Of a stretch of 64,000 nucleotides of DNA, positions 19,420-27,564 are shown piece after piece. How positions within the stretch are numbered: the first letter of the stretch is position 1; every line of letters begins with the position of its first letter. Both the position numbers and the translations under genes were made by a program. The notes below the pieces were generated by a model. That model was not told the origin of the DNA and did no database searches. It saw nothing but the letters and a program-made list of their open reading frames with translations. Source of the stretch: Blastococcus sp. PRF04-17 (lineage in GTDB: Bacteria > Actinomycetota > Actinomycetes > Mycobacteriales > Geodermatophilaceae). The stretch covers positions 434,001-498,000 of the forward strand of contig NZ_CP095412.1 of assembly GCF_023016265.1 (NCBI RefSeq), written 5' to 3'.

Positions 19420-20083
19420 GCTGCGGGTGGTCCTCGCGGAGGACAGCTACCTCGTCCGCGAGGGCACCCGGCAGCTGCTGGAGTCCACGGGCGAGGTGAC
19501 CGTGGTCGCCGCGGTCGGCACCGCCGAGGAGCTGCTCGACGCGGTCGAGCGGCTGCATCCCGACGCCGTCCTCACCGACATCCGGATGCCGCCCGACCAC
19601 GGGACGGAGGGCATCCGGGCGGCGCACGCCATCCGGGCGGCCCATCCCGGGGTCGGCGTCGTGGTGCTGTCGCAGCACGCCGAGGAGGGCTACGCGCTCG
19701 AGCTGTTCCGGGACGGCGCCGACGGCCTCGGCTACCTGCTGAAGGAGCGGATCGGGGACCGGGCGCAGCTGGTGCACGCGCTGGCCGAGACCTGCCGGGG
19801 CGGCTCGGTCGTCGACCCGGTCCTGCTCGACGCACTGGTCGGGCGGCGTCGCCTCGCCCCCGCGTCGGCGCTGGACGAACTCACCCCCCGGGAGATGGAC
19901 GTCCTGCGGGAGATGGCGCAGGGCCGGTCGAACGCGGCCATCGCGGGCAGGCTGTACCTGTCCGAGTCCTCCGTGGAGAAGCACATCGGGGCGATATTCG
20001 GGAAGCTCGGCGTGGGCGAAGGGCGGGACCTGCACCGCCGGGTGGCAGCGGTCGTGACCTATCTGAGGACGACCGGCGGCTGA
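19412..20083 (+). CDS. NarL/LuxR-family response regulator
   Basis: The 223-aa protein has a receiver domain (LRVVLAEDSYLVREG; phospho-acceptor Asp in AVLTDIRMPP; conserved Lys in YLLKERIG) and a LuxR-type helix-turn-helix (ELTPREMDVLREMAQGRSN, AIAGRLYLSESSVEKHIGAI). GTG 19412 lies inside the kinase gene. It is the cognate partner of that kinase. Its stop sits 5 bp from the convergent pobA stop, so there is no room for a separate terminator between them. Confidence 0.94.
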   Translation: MAELRVVLAEDSYLVREGTRQLLESTGEVTVVAAVGTAEELLDAVERLHPDAVLTDIRMPPDHGTEGIRAAHAIRAAHPGVGVVVLSQHAEEGYALELFRDGADGLGYLLKERIGDRAQLVHALAETCRGGSVVDPVLLDALVGRRRLAPASALDELTPREMDVLREMAQGRSNAAIAGRLYLSESSVEKHIGAIFGKLGVGEGRDLHRRVAAVVTYLRTTGG

Positions 20084-20088
20084 CCGGT

Positions 20089-21258
20089 TCAGTCGACGGG
20101 CAGGCCGGTGTAGTTCTCGGCGAGCTCGCGGGCAGCGGCTTCCGACGACACCACACGGCGGAGCTGGGAGAGCTGGAGCTCGGCGTCGAAGTCGTCGCCC
20201 GACCGATGCAGCATCGAGGTCATGTACCAGGAGAAGTGCGTGCACCGCCAGACGCGAGCCAGGGCGCGGTCGGAGTAGCTGTCGACCAGGTCGGTCTGCT
20301 TCTCGTCGAGCAGCCGGACCAGCGCCCTCGCCAGCAGGGTGACGTCGGCGACGGCGAGGTTGAGACCCTTCGCGCCGGTCGGCGGCACGATGTGTGCGGC
20401 GTCGCCGGCGAGGAACAGCCGCCCGCGGCGCATCGGCGCGCTGACGAAGGAGCGCATCGGCAGGATGGACTTCTCGGTGACCGGACCGGTGGTGAGCTCC
20501 CAGCCGTCGTGGGCGAAGCGCGTCGCGAGGTTGTCCCAGATCCGGTCGTCGGACCAGTCCTCGATCTTCTCGGACGGGTCGACCTGCAGGTACAGCCGGG
20601 AGACCTTCGGCGACCGCATCGAGTAGAGGGCGAAGCCGTCGGGGTGCCAGGCGTAGATCAGCTCGTCGGTCGCCGGCGCCGCGTCGGCCAGGATGCCCAG
20701 CCACGCGTAGGGGTAGGTCCGCTCCCAGGTACGGCCCCTGCCGCCCTCCTGGACGACCGCGCGCGACGGGCCGTGGAAGCCGTCGGTGCCGGCGATCACG
20801 TCGCACTCGAGCACCTGCGGATTGCCGTCGGCGTCGGTGAACCGGATCCGGGGCGAGTCGCCGTCGACGTCCTCGGGGACGACGTCCGAGACCTCGAACA
20901 GCAGCGGCGGGCCGCCGTCCAGCTGGGCCCTGATGAGGTCCTTGGTGACCTCGGTCTGGCCGTACACCCAGACGGTGCGTCCGCACAGCTCCGGGAAGTC
21001 GAGCTTGTGCCGGGTGCCCGGGTACTGCAGGTAGATGCCGTGGTGCTCGAGCCCCTCGCGGTGCAGCCGGTCGCCGAGGCCCACCTCGGTGAGCGTGTCC
21101 ACCGTGTGCTGCTCGAGGATGCCGGCCCGGATCCGCGCCTCGACGTACTCGCGGGACCGGTTCTCGAGGACGACGGTGTCGATGCCCTGCAGGTACAGGA
21201 GCCGCGACAGGAGCAGGCCGGCCGGGCCGGCGCCGATGATGCCTACCTGGGTGCGCAC
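20089..21258 (-). CDS. pobA: 4-hydroxybenzoate 3-monooxygenase
   Basis: The 389-aa flavoprotein has the GxGxxG motif (VGIIGAGPAGLLLSRLL), the DG motif (DVIAGTDGFHGPSR) and the second FAD motif (FLAGDAAHIVPPTGAKGLNLA). Active-site-like segments (RIRAGILEQ, YAWLGILA, SILPMRSFV) match PobA at the usual length of about 390. It converts 4-hydroxybenzoate to protocatechuate, the substrate of the PcaHG dioxygenase coded nearby. It lies downstream of the IclR gene on the same strand, so the two may be co-transcribed, although CAGTGGAAGTC at 21310 suggests its own control. Confidence 0.95.
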   Translation of the reverse strand: MRTQVGIIGAGPAGLLLSRLLYLQGIDTVVLENRSREYVEARIRAGILEQHTVDTLTEVGLGDRLHREGLEHHGIYLQYPGTRHKLDFPELCGRTVWVYGQTEVTKDLIRAQLDGGPPLLFEVSDVVPEDVDGDSPRIRFTDADGNPQVLECDVIAGTDGFHGPSRAVVQEGGRGRTWERTYPYAWLGILADAAPATDELIYAWHPDGFALYSMRSPKVSRLYLQVDPSEKIEDWSDDRIWDNLATRFAHDGWELTTGPVTEKSILPMRSFVSAPMRRGRLFLAGDAAHIVPPTGAKGLNLAVADVTLLARALVRLLDEKQTDLVDSYSDRALARVWRCTHFSWYMTSMLHRSGDDFDAELQLSQLRRVVSSEAAARELAENYTGLPVD

Positions 21259-21308
21259 GGCAGGAGTGTGACCGCGGCAACGTCCCGCTGGGAACCCGAC
21301 CCTTCCGG

Positions 21309-22084
21309 TCAGTGGAAGTCGCGGGTGCGGGCGAGCTCCCGGCCGATGCCCCGGGCCGCCACCTCGAGGACCGGCACGAGACGAGGCAGGTCGCGGCGGT
21401 GCGGGGGGACGACGATGCCGAGTGCGGCGACCACCACGGACCCGGTGAGGCGCTCGACCTGGACCGGCACGGCCAGCGACGCCGCCCCCGGTGACATCTC
21501 CTCCGACGTCCTGGCGTACCGCCTGCGCCGGATCTCGGCCAGCTCCCGTCGCATGCGGGCGGGGTCGACGATCGTGTGGCGGGTGACCCGCGTGAGGGCG
21601 CCGAGGGTCTGCTGGACGACGTCCGGGGGGCCGCGGCGAGCAGCACCTTGCCGACGCCGGTGGCGTGCAGGGGTAGCCGGCTGCCCACCTGGCTCACGAC
21701 CGGCACCGACTCGCGGCCGGAGACCCGTTCGACGTAGAGCGCGCTGGTGCCCTCCCGCACCGCGAGGTGGACGGTGTCACGGATCGCGGTGTGCACGTCC
21801 TGCAGGAACGGGGCGGCGACCTGGCGCAGTTCCATCTGCACGGGCGCCAGGAGGCCGAGGTCCCACAACTTCCGGCCGATCTCGTAGCGACCGTCCGAGC
21901 GCCGGTTCAGCGCGCCCCAGTCGGCCAGCTCGGCGAGTAGCCGGTGTGCCGTGGTCAGCGGCGTGCCGGAGCGGGTGGCGACCTCCGACAGGCTCAGGCG
22001 CGGGTTCGCGCTGTCGAACGCGTCGAGGATCGCCAGGGCACGCGAGGTGACCGAGCGGCCGGGCACCGAGCTGCGGCCGGCCAT
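21309..22084 (-). pseudogene. IclR-family regulator of pob/pca genes, one-base frameshift
   Basis: The frame from ATG 22084 (GGGAGG six bases upstream) codes an IclR protein: a winged helix (RALAILDAFDSANPRLSLSEVA; TTAHRLLAELADWGAL) and a ligand domain up to GVGKVLLAAAP. It then shifts at a run of six Gs (21625-21630, plus strand). Adding one G continues the family sequence (PPDVVQQTLGAL, RMRRELAEIRRRRYA, GAASLAVPVQV, VVPPHRRDL) to a stop at 21309, giving 258 aa, the normal length. It lies between pobA and divergent pcaHG, the usual place for a PcaR/PobR-type regulator. Sequencing error, phase variation and true loss are all possible. Confidence 0.85.
21310..21320. promoter_or_regulatory. Possible IclR half-site upstream of pobA
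   Basis: CAGTGGAAGTC occurs here, 52 bp upstream of the pobA ATG (and at the end of the IclR reading frame), and again at 22100-22110 in the iclR/pcaH intergenic gap. The positions fit shared control of pobA and pca genes. The match is short and part of it is coding, so support is modest. Confidence 0.3.
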
Positions 22085-22099
22085 GCGGCGCCTCCCGTC

Positions 22100-22110
22100 C
22101 AGTGGAAGTC
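22100..22110. promoter_or_regulatory. Possible IclR half-site in iclR-pcaH divergent region
   Basis: The second copy of CAGTGGAAGTC lies 16 bp upstream of the iclR start and 41 bp upstream of pcaH. The whole divergent gap is only 66 bp, so any operator controlling both directions must be here. The assignment rests on position and the repeat at 21310. Confidence 0.33.
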
Positions 22111-22150
22111 CGAGCTTGGGCAGCCTAGCCGCTGGCCGTACGGTCCCGGC

Positions 22151-22897
22151 ATGACCGGGACCACAGCCGGGAGCCGGCTCGTCCTGCCGCGCTACCTGCG
22201 CGAGGACGACGCGACCCGCACGCCCGTCGGCTTCCCCGCCTACCGCAGCACCGGGCTGCGCGCCCCGCTGCACGCCCCGGTCGACTTGCCGCAGCGGCTG
22301 ACCGAGATCACCGGTCCGCTGCTCGGCGAGGGGCGGGTCACGGCGGCCGACGCCGACCTCACCCGCCAGCACGACGGCGAGCCCCAGGGGCAGCGCATCG
22401 TCGTCCACGGACGGGTGCTCGACAGCGACGGCAGGCCGGTGCCGCACACCCTCGTCGAGATCTGGCAGGCGAACGCCGGTGGCCGGTACCGCCACGTGGT
22501 GGACAACTGGCCCTCGCCGCTGGATCCGAACTTCACCGGTCTCGGCCGCTGCCTGACCGACGCCCAGGGGCGGTACGAGTTCACGACCATCAAGCCCGGC
22601 GCCTATCCGTGGGGCAACCACCACAACGCCTGGCGGCCCGCGCACATCCACTTCTCGCTGTTCGGGCGGGCCTTCACCCAGCGACTGGTCACCCAGATGT
22701 ACTTCCCGGACGATCCCTTGTTCTTCCAGGACCCGATCTTCAACGCGATCCCGGAGGCCGCGCGGCCATTGGCGATCAGCCGGTTCGACTACGAGCGCAC
22801 CGTTCCGGAGTGGGCGCTGGCCTTCCAATGGGACATCGTGCTCCGCGGGCGCGGCCAGACTCCCTTCGAGACCGACGACGACGGAGACATCGCGTGA
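22151..22897 (+). CDS. pcaH: Protocatechuate 3,4-dioxygenase beta subunit
   Basis: The 248-aa protein has the intradiol dioxygenase core: VVHGRVLDSDGRPVPHTLVE (spread over two strands), IWQANAGGRYRH, and iron ligands in YPWGNHHNAWRPAHIHFSL (Tyr and the HIH pair). The other ligand Tyr is in GGRYRH. The beta chain holds the non-haem Fe(III) that cleaves protocatechuate between its hydroxyls to 3-carboxy-cis,cis-muconate. The ATG at 22151 begins the typical pcaH N-terminus. Its end overlaps pcaG by 4 bp (GTGA). Confidence 0.95.
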   Translation: MTGTTAGSRLVLPRYLREDDATRTPVGFPAYRSTGLRAPLHAPVDLPQRLTEITGPLLGEGRVTAADADLTRQHDGEPQGQRIVVHGRVLDSDGRPVPHTLVEIWQANAGGRYRHVVDNWPSPLDPNFTGLGRCLTDAQGRYEFTTIKPGAYPWGNHHNAWRPAHIHFSLFGRAFTQRLVTQMYFPDDPLFFQDPIFNAIPEAARPLAISRFDYERTVPEWALAFQWDIVLRGRGQTPFETDDDGDIA

Positions 22898-23469
22898 GCA
22901 CCCCGCACACCGTGCTGCACACCACGCCCAGCGCCACGGTCGGCCCGTACTGGGCGATCGGCCTCACCTGGAAGGACGGGCCGTACGCGGTCGACCCGGG
23001 TGCGGAGGGAGCGATCTGGATCCGCGGCCGGGTCTTCGACGGCGCCGGCAACCCGCTCGCCGTCGGGCTGGTGGAGACCTGGCAGGCCGATCCGGACGGG
23101 CGCTTCGACCACCCCGACGACCCGCGCGGGCAGTCCGCGACGCCGGGCTTCCGCGGCTTCGCCCGCTCCTCGCTGGTCGACGCCGGAGAGTTCGCCGTCT
23201 GCACCCTCAAGCCCGGCCGGGTCCCTGACGGGCGGGGCGGGCTGCAGGCGCCGCACATCGACGTGTCCCTGTTCTCCCAGGGACTGCTCGACCGGCTCGT
23301 GACCCGGATCTACTTCGCCGACGAGCCGGCGGCCAACGCCGAGGACGTCGTGCTCCGCGACGTCGCCGAGGACCGGCGCCGGACCCTGCTCGCGGAGCGG
23401 ACCGACGACGGCTACCGGTTCGACGTGTACCTCCAGGGGGACCGGGAGACGGTCTTCTTCGCCCTGTGA
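22894..23469 (+). CDS. pcaG: Protocatechuate 3,4-dioxygenase alpha subunit
   Basis: The 191-aa protein has the alpha-chain pattern: TPSATVGPYWAIGL at the N-terminus, IRGRVFDGAGNPL, ETWQADPDGRF, and APHIDVSLFSQGLLDRLVTR where the beta chain has its iron ligands. It forms the mixed oligomer with PcaH and has no metal of its own. The GTG start overlaps the pcaH stop. pcaB follows 22 bp later. Length and motif order are normal. Confidence 0.94.
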   Translation: MSTPHTVLHTTPSATVGPYWAIGLTWKDGPYAVDPGAEGAIWIRGRVFDGAGNPLAVGLVETWQADPDGRFDHPDDPRGQSATPGFRGFARSSLVDAGEFAVCTLKPGRVPDGRGGLQAPHIDVSLFSQGLLDRLVTRIYFADEPAANAEDVVLRDVAEDRRRTLLAERTDDGYRFDVYLQGDRETVFFAL

Positions 23470-23491
23470 CCGGCTCCGGTAGGAAGGCTCC

Positions 23492-24814
23492 GTGAGCGGA
23501 CTCTTCGACGGCACCTTCGCGCGCGGGGGAGCGGCCGCCGCCGTCTCCGACGCGGCCTGGTTCCGCGCGCTGCTGGCGGTCGAGGCCGCCGTGGCCCGGG
23601 CGGCCGCCCGCGTCGGCCTGGTGCCGACGACCGCCGCCGACGCCGTCACGAGGGCCTGCGCCGAGCCGGCCGGCCTCGACCTGGCCTCGGTGGTCGCGCG
23701 GTCGGCCGACGCCGGCAACCCGGTGCCGCCGCTGGTGCGGGTGCTGCAGGACGCGGTGGGGGAGCGGGACGCGGTCGCCGTGCACGTGGGCGCCACCAGC
23801 CAGGACGTCCTGGACACCGCGCTAGTGCTGCTGGCCCGCGACGCGATCGCCGCGATCGACGCCGACCTGGCCGCGGCCGCCGATGCGGCCGCGCGGCTGG
23901 CCGCCGACCACCGCGACGACCTGGTCATGGCCCGGACGCTGATGCAGCAGGCGCTCCCGACCACCTTCGGGCTCAAGGCGGCCGGCTGGCTGGCCGGCCT
24001 GGACGGCGTCCGGCTGCGGCTCGCCGAGGTCGTCGCCTCGCTGCCGGTCCAGTACGGAGGAGCAGCCGGCACCCTCGCCGCGTCGTCCGGCTCGGGCGTC
24101 GTGCTGCGGACGGCGCTGGCCGAGGAGCTCGGGCTCGCGGACGCCGCGGTCGCCTGGCACACGGTGCGGCTGCCGATCGCCGACCTGGCGGGGGCGCTGG
24201 GGGCGGCGGCCGGTGTGGTCGCCACCGTCGCGGTCGACGTCGTCCTCATGGCGCAGACGGAGATCGCCGAGGTGAGCGAGGGCGGAGACGCCCGCGGCGG
24301 CTCGTCGGTGATGCCGCACAAGCGGAACCCGGTCGCGGCCATCTCGGCCCGCGCCTGCGCGCGGCGGGCGCCGGGCCTGGTCGCCACCCTGCTGTCGGCC
24401 ATGGAGCAGGAGCACGAGCGGGCGGCCGGAGGGTGGCACAGCGAGTGGCCGACCCTGACCGACCTGCTCGCGACCGTCGGCTCGGCGGCGTCCTGGCTGG
24501 CCGAGTGCCTGAGCGGCCTCCGGGTGGACGCCGACCGCATGGCGGCCGGCGTCGCGGCCGCCCGCGACCCGGAGCTCGCCGGTGCCCTGGCCGAGGCGCT
24601 CGCGCCGACGCTCGGCAAGGGCGCGGGCCACGACGCCGCCGCCGCGGCCGTGCGCGAGGCCCGGGACGGCGGCCGCACCCTGCGCGATGTGCTCGCGGGG
24701 CGGTCGGACGTCGACGTCGACGCGCTGCGGGGCGTTCCCGACCCCGGTGAGGCGGCGGCGCAGGTGGACGCCGTCCTCGCCGATCACCGCCGGCTGACGG
24801 AGGGGCAGGTATGA
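23492..24814 (+). CDS. pcaB: 3-carboxy-cis,cis-muconate cycloisomerase
   Basis: The 440-aa protein belongs to the fumarase/aspartase superfamily: HVGATSQDVLDTALVL, the signature GGSSVMPHKRNPVAA, and an N-terminal helical region of the PcaB type. It closes the carboxymuconate to gamma-carboxymuconolactone. GTG 23492 lies 22 bp after pcaG, with AGGAAGG before it. Its stop overlaps pcaD by 4 bp. It is third in a five-gene operon in pathway order. Confidence 0.94.
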   Translation: MSGLFDGTFARGGAAAAVSDAAWFRALLAVEAAVARAAARVGLVPTTAADAVTRACAEPAGLDLASVVARSADAGNPVPPLVRVLQDAVGERDAVAVHVGATSQDVLDTALVLLARDAIAAIDADLAAAADAAARLAADHRDDLVMARTLMQQALPTTFGLKAAGWLAGLDGVRLRLAEVVASLPVQYGGAAGTLAASSGSGVVLRTALAEELGLADAAVAWHTVRLPIADLAGALGAAAGVVATVAVDVVLMAQTEIAEVSEGGDARGGSSVMPHKRNPVAAISARACARRAPGLVATLLSAMEQEHERAAGGWHSEWPTLTDLLATVGSAASWLAECLSGLRVDADRMAAGVAAARDPELAGALAEALAPTLGKGAGHDAAAAAVREARDGGRTLRDVLAGRSDVDVDALRGVPDPGEAAAQVDAVLADHRRLTEGQV

Positions 24815-25590
24815 GCGCCGTCGAGGTGTCGCACAGCGTGGCGGGGCCGGCCGGCGCGCCGGTCGTCGTCCTCTCCAACTCGCTCGGGGCCGACCGCGGG
24901 ATGTGGGACCCGCAGGTCCCGCCCCTGGCCGAGCGCTACCGCGTGGTCACCTACGACAACCGGGGGCACGGCTCGTCCCCGGCCCCCGCCGGGCCGTACA
25001 GCCTGGACGACCTGGTGGACGACGTGGTCGCGCTGCTGGCCACCGTCGGGGCGGAGCGCGCGCATTTCGTGGGCCTGTCCATCGGCGGGATGATCGGCAT
25101 GCGGCTGGCCGCGCGCGAGCCCCAGGTGGTCGACCGGCTGGCGCTGCTGTGCACGTCGGCGAAGCCCGAACCGCAGGGCTTCCTCGACCGCGCGGCGGCG
25201 GTGCGCTCCGGGGGCACGGGCCCGATCGCGCCGGCGGTGGTGAGCCGCTGGCTCACGCCCGGCTTCGCCGCCGGGCACCCGGACCTCGTGGCCCGGCTCG
25301 AGGGCATGATCGCCGGCTGCGAGGACGAGGGCTACGCCGCCTGCGCCGAGGTGGTGGCGGCCGTCGACCTGCGCGACGACCTGCCGCGGATCAGCGCCCC
25401 GACGCTGGTGATCTCCGGCGCCGAGGACCCGGCGCTGCCCCCCGAGCACCAGCGGCTGATCGCCGACGGCATCGCCGGTGCCGAGTTGCGCACCGTGAGC
25501 CCGGCCGCCCACCTCGCCAACCTGGAGCGCCCGCTCGAGGTCACCGGCGCGCTGCTCGCCCACCTCGACACGGCAGGAGCCTCCGCATGA
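24811..25590 (+). CDS. pcaD: 3-oxoadipate enol-lactonase
   Basis: The 259-aa alpha/beta hydrolase has the PcaD-type start (VVVLSNSLGADRGMWDPQV), nucleophile elbow GLSIGG, an acid in SGAEDPALP and His in SPAAHLANLE. It hydrolyses beta-ketoadipate enol-lactone to beta-ketoadipate. In many actinobacteria pcaD is fused to pcaC as pcaL; here they are separate genes that overlap by 4 bp. It also overlaps the upstream pcaB by 4 bp. Confidence 0.93.
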   Translation: MSAVEVSHSVAGPAGAPVVVLSNSLGADRGMWDPQVPPLAERYRVVTYDNRGHGSSPAPAGPYSLDDLVDDVVALLATVGAERAHFVGLSIGGMIGMRLAAREPQVVDRLALLCTSAKPEPQGFLDRAAAVRSGGTGPIAPAVVSRWLTPGFAAGHPDLVARLEGMIAGCEDEGYAACAEVVAAVDLRDDLPRISAPTLVISGAEDPALPPEHQRLIADGIAGAELRTVSPAAHLANLERPLEVTGALLAHLDTAGASA

Positions 25591-25979
25591 GCACCGACGA
25601 CGAACGCCGCGAGGCCGGCATGCGGACCCGGCGTGAGGTGCTGGGCGACGAGTGGGTAGACCGCGCGGTCGCGAACACCACGCCGTTCACCGCCGACTTC
25701 CAGGACTTCATCACCCGCATCGCGTGGGGCGACCTGTGGCAGCGGCCCGGGCTGGCGCGCCGCGACCGCAGCCTCATGACGCTGTCGGTCACCATCGCGC
25801 TGCGGCACTGGGACGAGTTCGCCCTGCACGTGCGGGCGGCCAGGAACAACGGGCTGACCGACGAGGAGATCGCCGAGGTGTGCCAGCACGCCGCGATCTA
25901 CGCCGGCGTCCCCGCCGCCAACCACGCGTTCAAGGTCGCCGCGCCGATCCTCGAGGAGCTGCGCGGCGCACGGGACTGA
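25587..25979 (+). CDS. pcaC: 4-carboxymuconolactone decarboxylase
   Basis: The 130-aa protein is of typical PcaC length and sequence: GMRTRREVLGDEWVDRA, ITRIAWGDLWQRPGL, RSLMTLSVTIALRHWDEF, HVRAARNNGLTDEEIAEV and HAAIYAGVPAANHAFKVA. It decarboxylates gamma-carboxymuconolactone to the enol-lactone used by PcaD. It closes the pcaHGBDC operon. The later steps (pcaIJ, pcaF) are not in the window. A 154-bp gap with two GC-rich dyads follows. Confidence 0.95.
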   Translation: MSTDDERREAGMRTRREVLGDEWVDRAVANTTPFTADFQDFITRIAWGDLWQRPGLARRDRSLMTLSVTIALRHWDEFALHVRAARNNGLTDEEIAEVCQHAAIYAGVPAANHAFKVAAPILEELRGARD

Positions 25980-26008
25980 TCCGGCGGGCGGTCCGGCCGC
26001 AGTCGGTT

Positions 26009-26031
26009 CACGGCGCCGTGCCGGCTGGCAC
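26009..26031. terminator. GC-rich dyads after pcaC, possible terminator
   Basis: A 12-bp perfect palindrome CACGGCGCCGTG (26009-26020) is followed by GTGCC-GGCT-GGCAC (26018-26031). They lie 30-50 bp after the pcaC stop and before the promoter of the next operon. There is no T run, so the terminator call is tentative. Confidence 0.4.
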
Positions 26032-26067
26032 GATCACTGTGGCCCCCGTCACGCAAAAGTCTTGACT

Positions 26068-26085
26068 TCTCTGTAATACAAGAGA
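26068..26085. promoter_or_regulatory. GTNNNAC operator-like dyad upstream of first Mo-hydroxylase operon
   Basis: TCTCTGTAATACAAGAGA is a near-perfect inverted repeat (TCTCT..AGAGA arms, core GTAATAC) lying 49 bp upstream of the start at 26134. Its core matches the TNGTNNNACNA pattern known for FadR-type (FCD) GntR regulators. Related sites occur at 32509, 37124, 42629 and 61284. A TTGACT sequence at 26062-26067 directly before it may be a -35 element. Confidence 0.55.
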
Positions 26086-26133
26086 CAAGGTTTGTCCCCT
26101 AGGGTGATCCCACACCGGGCCGAAAGGGGAGAC

Positions 26134-26997
26134 GTGAAGCCGGGCGTTTTCGAGTACGTCGCACCGACGACGGTGGAGGACGCGCTGGCCGTCCTGGCCG
26201 AGCGCGGTGACGACACCTCTCTCCTTGCCGGAGGGCAGAGCCTCATGCCGCTGATGAACATGCGGCTGGCCCGCCCGGAGGTGCTCCTCGACCTCAACGG
26301 TCTGAATGAACTGGCGTCGTGGGGCCTGTCCGAGGACGGGCTCCGCGCCGGCGCGCTGGTCCGCGCCGCGGATCTCGAGCGTTCGCGCGAGGTGCGAGCC
26401 CAGCTGCCCACGCTGGTCGAGGCAATCAGCCACATCGGCCACCCGCAGATCCGCAACCGCACGACGATCGGCGGGAACGTCGCCCACGCCGACCCCTCCT
26501 CGGAGCTGCCGGGGATGCTCGCGGCGCTCGAGGGCAGCGTCGAGCTCACCTCGAGCCGCGGCTCCCGCACGCTGCCGTGGTCGGAGTTCTTCGTCAGCGT
26601 CTTCATGACGGCTCGCGAGCCCGACGAGATGGTCACCGCCGTGACCTTCCCGGTCCCGCATGGCTGGGACGTGCGCTTCAGCGAGATGGCCCGCCGGCAC
26701 GGGGACTTCCCGATCGTCGCTCTGACCGTCGCCGTCCGGACCGACGACGACGTCGTGACCGGCCTGCGGGTGGCCGCGACCGGGGTGAGCGACCGGCCGG
26801 TCCGGCTGACCGCCGTCGAGAAAGCCGCCGTCGGGCGCCGGCTCGAGCCGAGCCTCGTCCGCGACCTGGTCGCTCTGTCGCGAGAGGAGATCGATCCGCA
26901 GCCGGACGGTGCCGGCAGCGCGGAATACCGCCGGTACCTGCTCGGGACGCTGCTCGAACGCAGCCTCCTGCCCGACGCCGCACCCGCCGCGGCCTGA
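26134..26997 (+). CDS. Molybdenum hydroxylase FAD-binding subunit (CoxM/XdhB-like), operon 1
   Basis: The 287-aa protein has the FAD-binding motifs of medium subunits: LLAGGQSLMPLMNMRLARPEVL (AGGQSLxPxM) and TIGGNVAHADPSSELP, followed by a CO-dehydrogenase flavoprotein C-terminal domain. It passes electrons from the 2Fe-2S subunit to FAD and on to an acceptor. GTG 26134 has AAAGGGGAGAC just upstream. It is first in a set FAD, 2Fe-2S, Mo followed directly by a sugar-type ABC importer. The three-subunit enzyme should hydroxylate an N-heterocycle or aldehyde. Confidence 0.92.
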   Translation: MKPGVFEYVAPTTVEDALAVLAERGDDTSLLAGGQSLMPLMNMRLARPEVLLDLNGLNELASWGLSEDGLRAGALVRAADLERSREVRAQLPTLVEAISHIGHPQIRNRTTIGGNVAHADPSSELPGMLAALEGSVELTSSRGSRTLPWSEFFVSVFMTAREPDEMVTAVTFPVPHGWDVRFSEMARRHGDFPIVALTVAVRTDDDVVTGLRVAATGVSDRPVRLTAVEKAAVGRRLEPSLVRDLVALSREEIDPQPDGAGSAEYRRYLLGTLLERSLLPDAAPAAA

Positions 26998-27030
26998 CCG
27001 ATCCAGACACGGACGAGGAGGACATTCCCG

Positions 27031-27564
27031 TTGAGCATCGAGGAGACCATTGCCGCGAGCGGCGCTGACGTCGCGGAGGTGGCCGTGACCGTCAACGGCA
27101 CCCGGCGTCGCGCGCAGACCGAGGTGCGCACCTTGCTGTCGGACTTCCTGCGGCACGACCTCGGGCTCACGGGCACGCACGTCGGTTGCGAGCACGGGGC
27201 CTGCGGTGCCTGCACGGTCCTGGTCGACGGCGTCGCTGTCCGCGCCTGCCTGATGCTCGCCGTGCAGGTCTCCGGCCGCGAGGTCACCACCGTCGAGGGC
27301 CTGTCCCAGGACGGCGAGCTGAGCCCGCTGCAGGACGCCATGTGGGCCGAGCACGGGCTGCAGTGCGGCTTCTGCACGCCGGGCATCCTGTGCACGCTCG
27401 AGGGTGCCGCCCGCGCGGGTGACGACATCGAGGCGGCGATGGACGACCTCCTCGGCGGCCACATCTGCCGGTGCACCGGGTACCAGAACGTGCGCGCCGC
27501 GGTCCGCCGCTGGTGCGGCGAGGGCGGCGCCGGCTGCGGATCTGCGTCAGGTGGAACCCGATGA
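27031..27564 (+). CDS. Molybdenum hydroxylase 2Fe-2S subunit (CoxS/XdhA-like), operon 1
   Basis: The 177-aa protein has both iron-sulphur clusters: a plant-type ferredoxin motif (GCEHGACGACTVLVDG with a later Cys in VRACLM) and the four-helix cluster (CGFCTPGILC and CRCTGYQN). It carries electrons from the Mo site to FAD. The start is TTG 27031 with GGAGG 9 nt upstream. The last residues are Gly/Ser-rich. Its stop overlaps the Mo-subunit ATG by 4 bp. Confidence 0.94.
   Translation: MSIEETIAASGADVAEVAVTVNGTRRRAQTEVRTLLSDFLRHDLGLTGTHVGCEHGACGACTVLVDGVAVRACLMLAVQVSGREVTTVEGLSQDGELSPLQDAMWAEHGLQCGFCTPGILCTLEGAARAGDDIEAAMDDLLGGHICRCTGYQNVRAAVRRWCGEGGAGCGSASGGTR

Noticed and set aside
19181-22828. 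A 1215-aa minus-strand open frame
   Set aside because: It strings together antisense of the kinase, pobA in the wrong frame, the first half of the IclR protein and antisense of pcaH. Only the IclR part is real.
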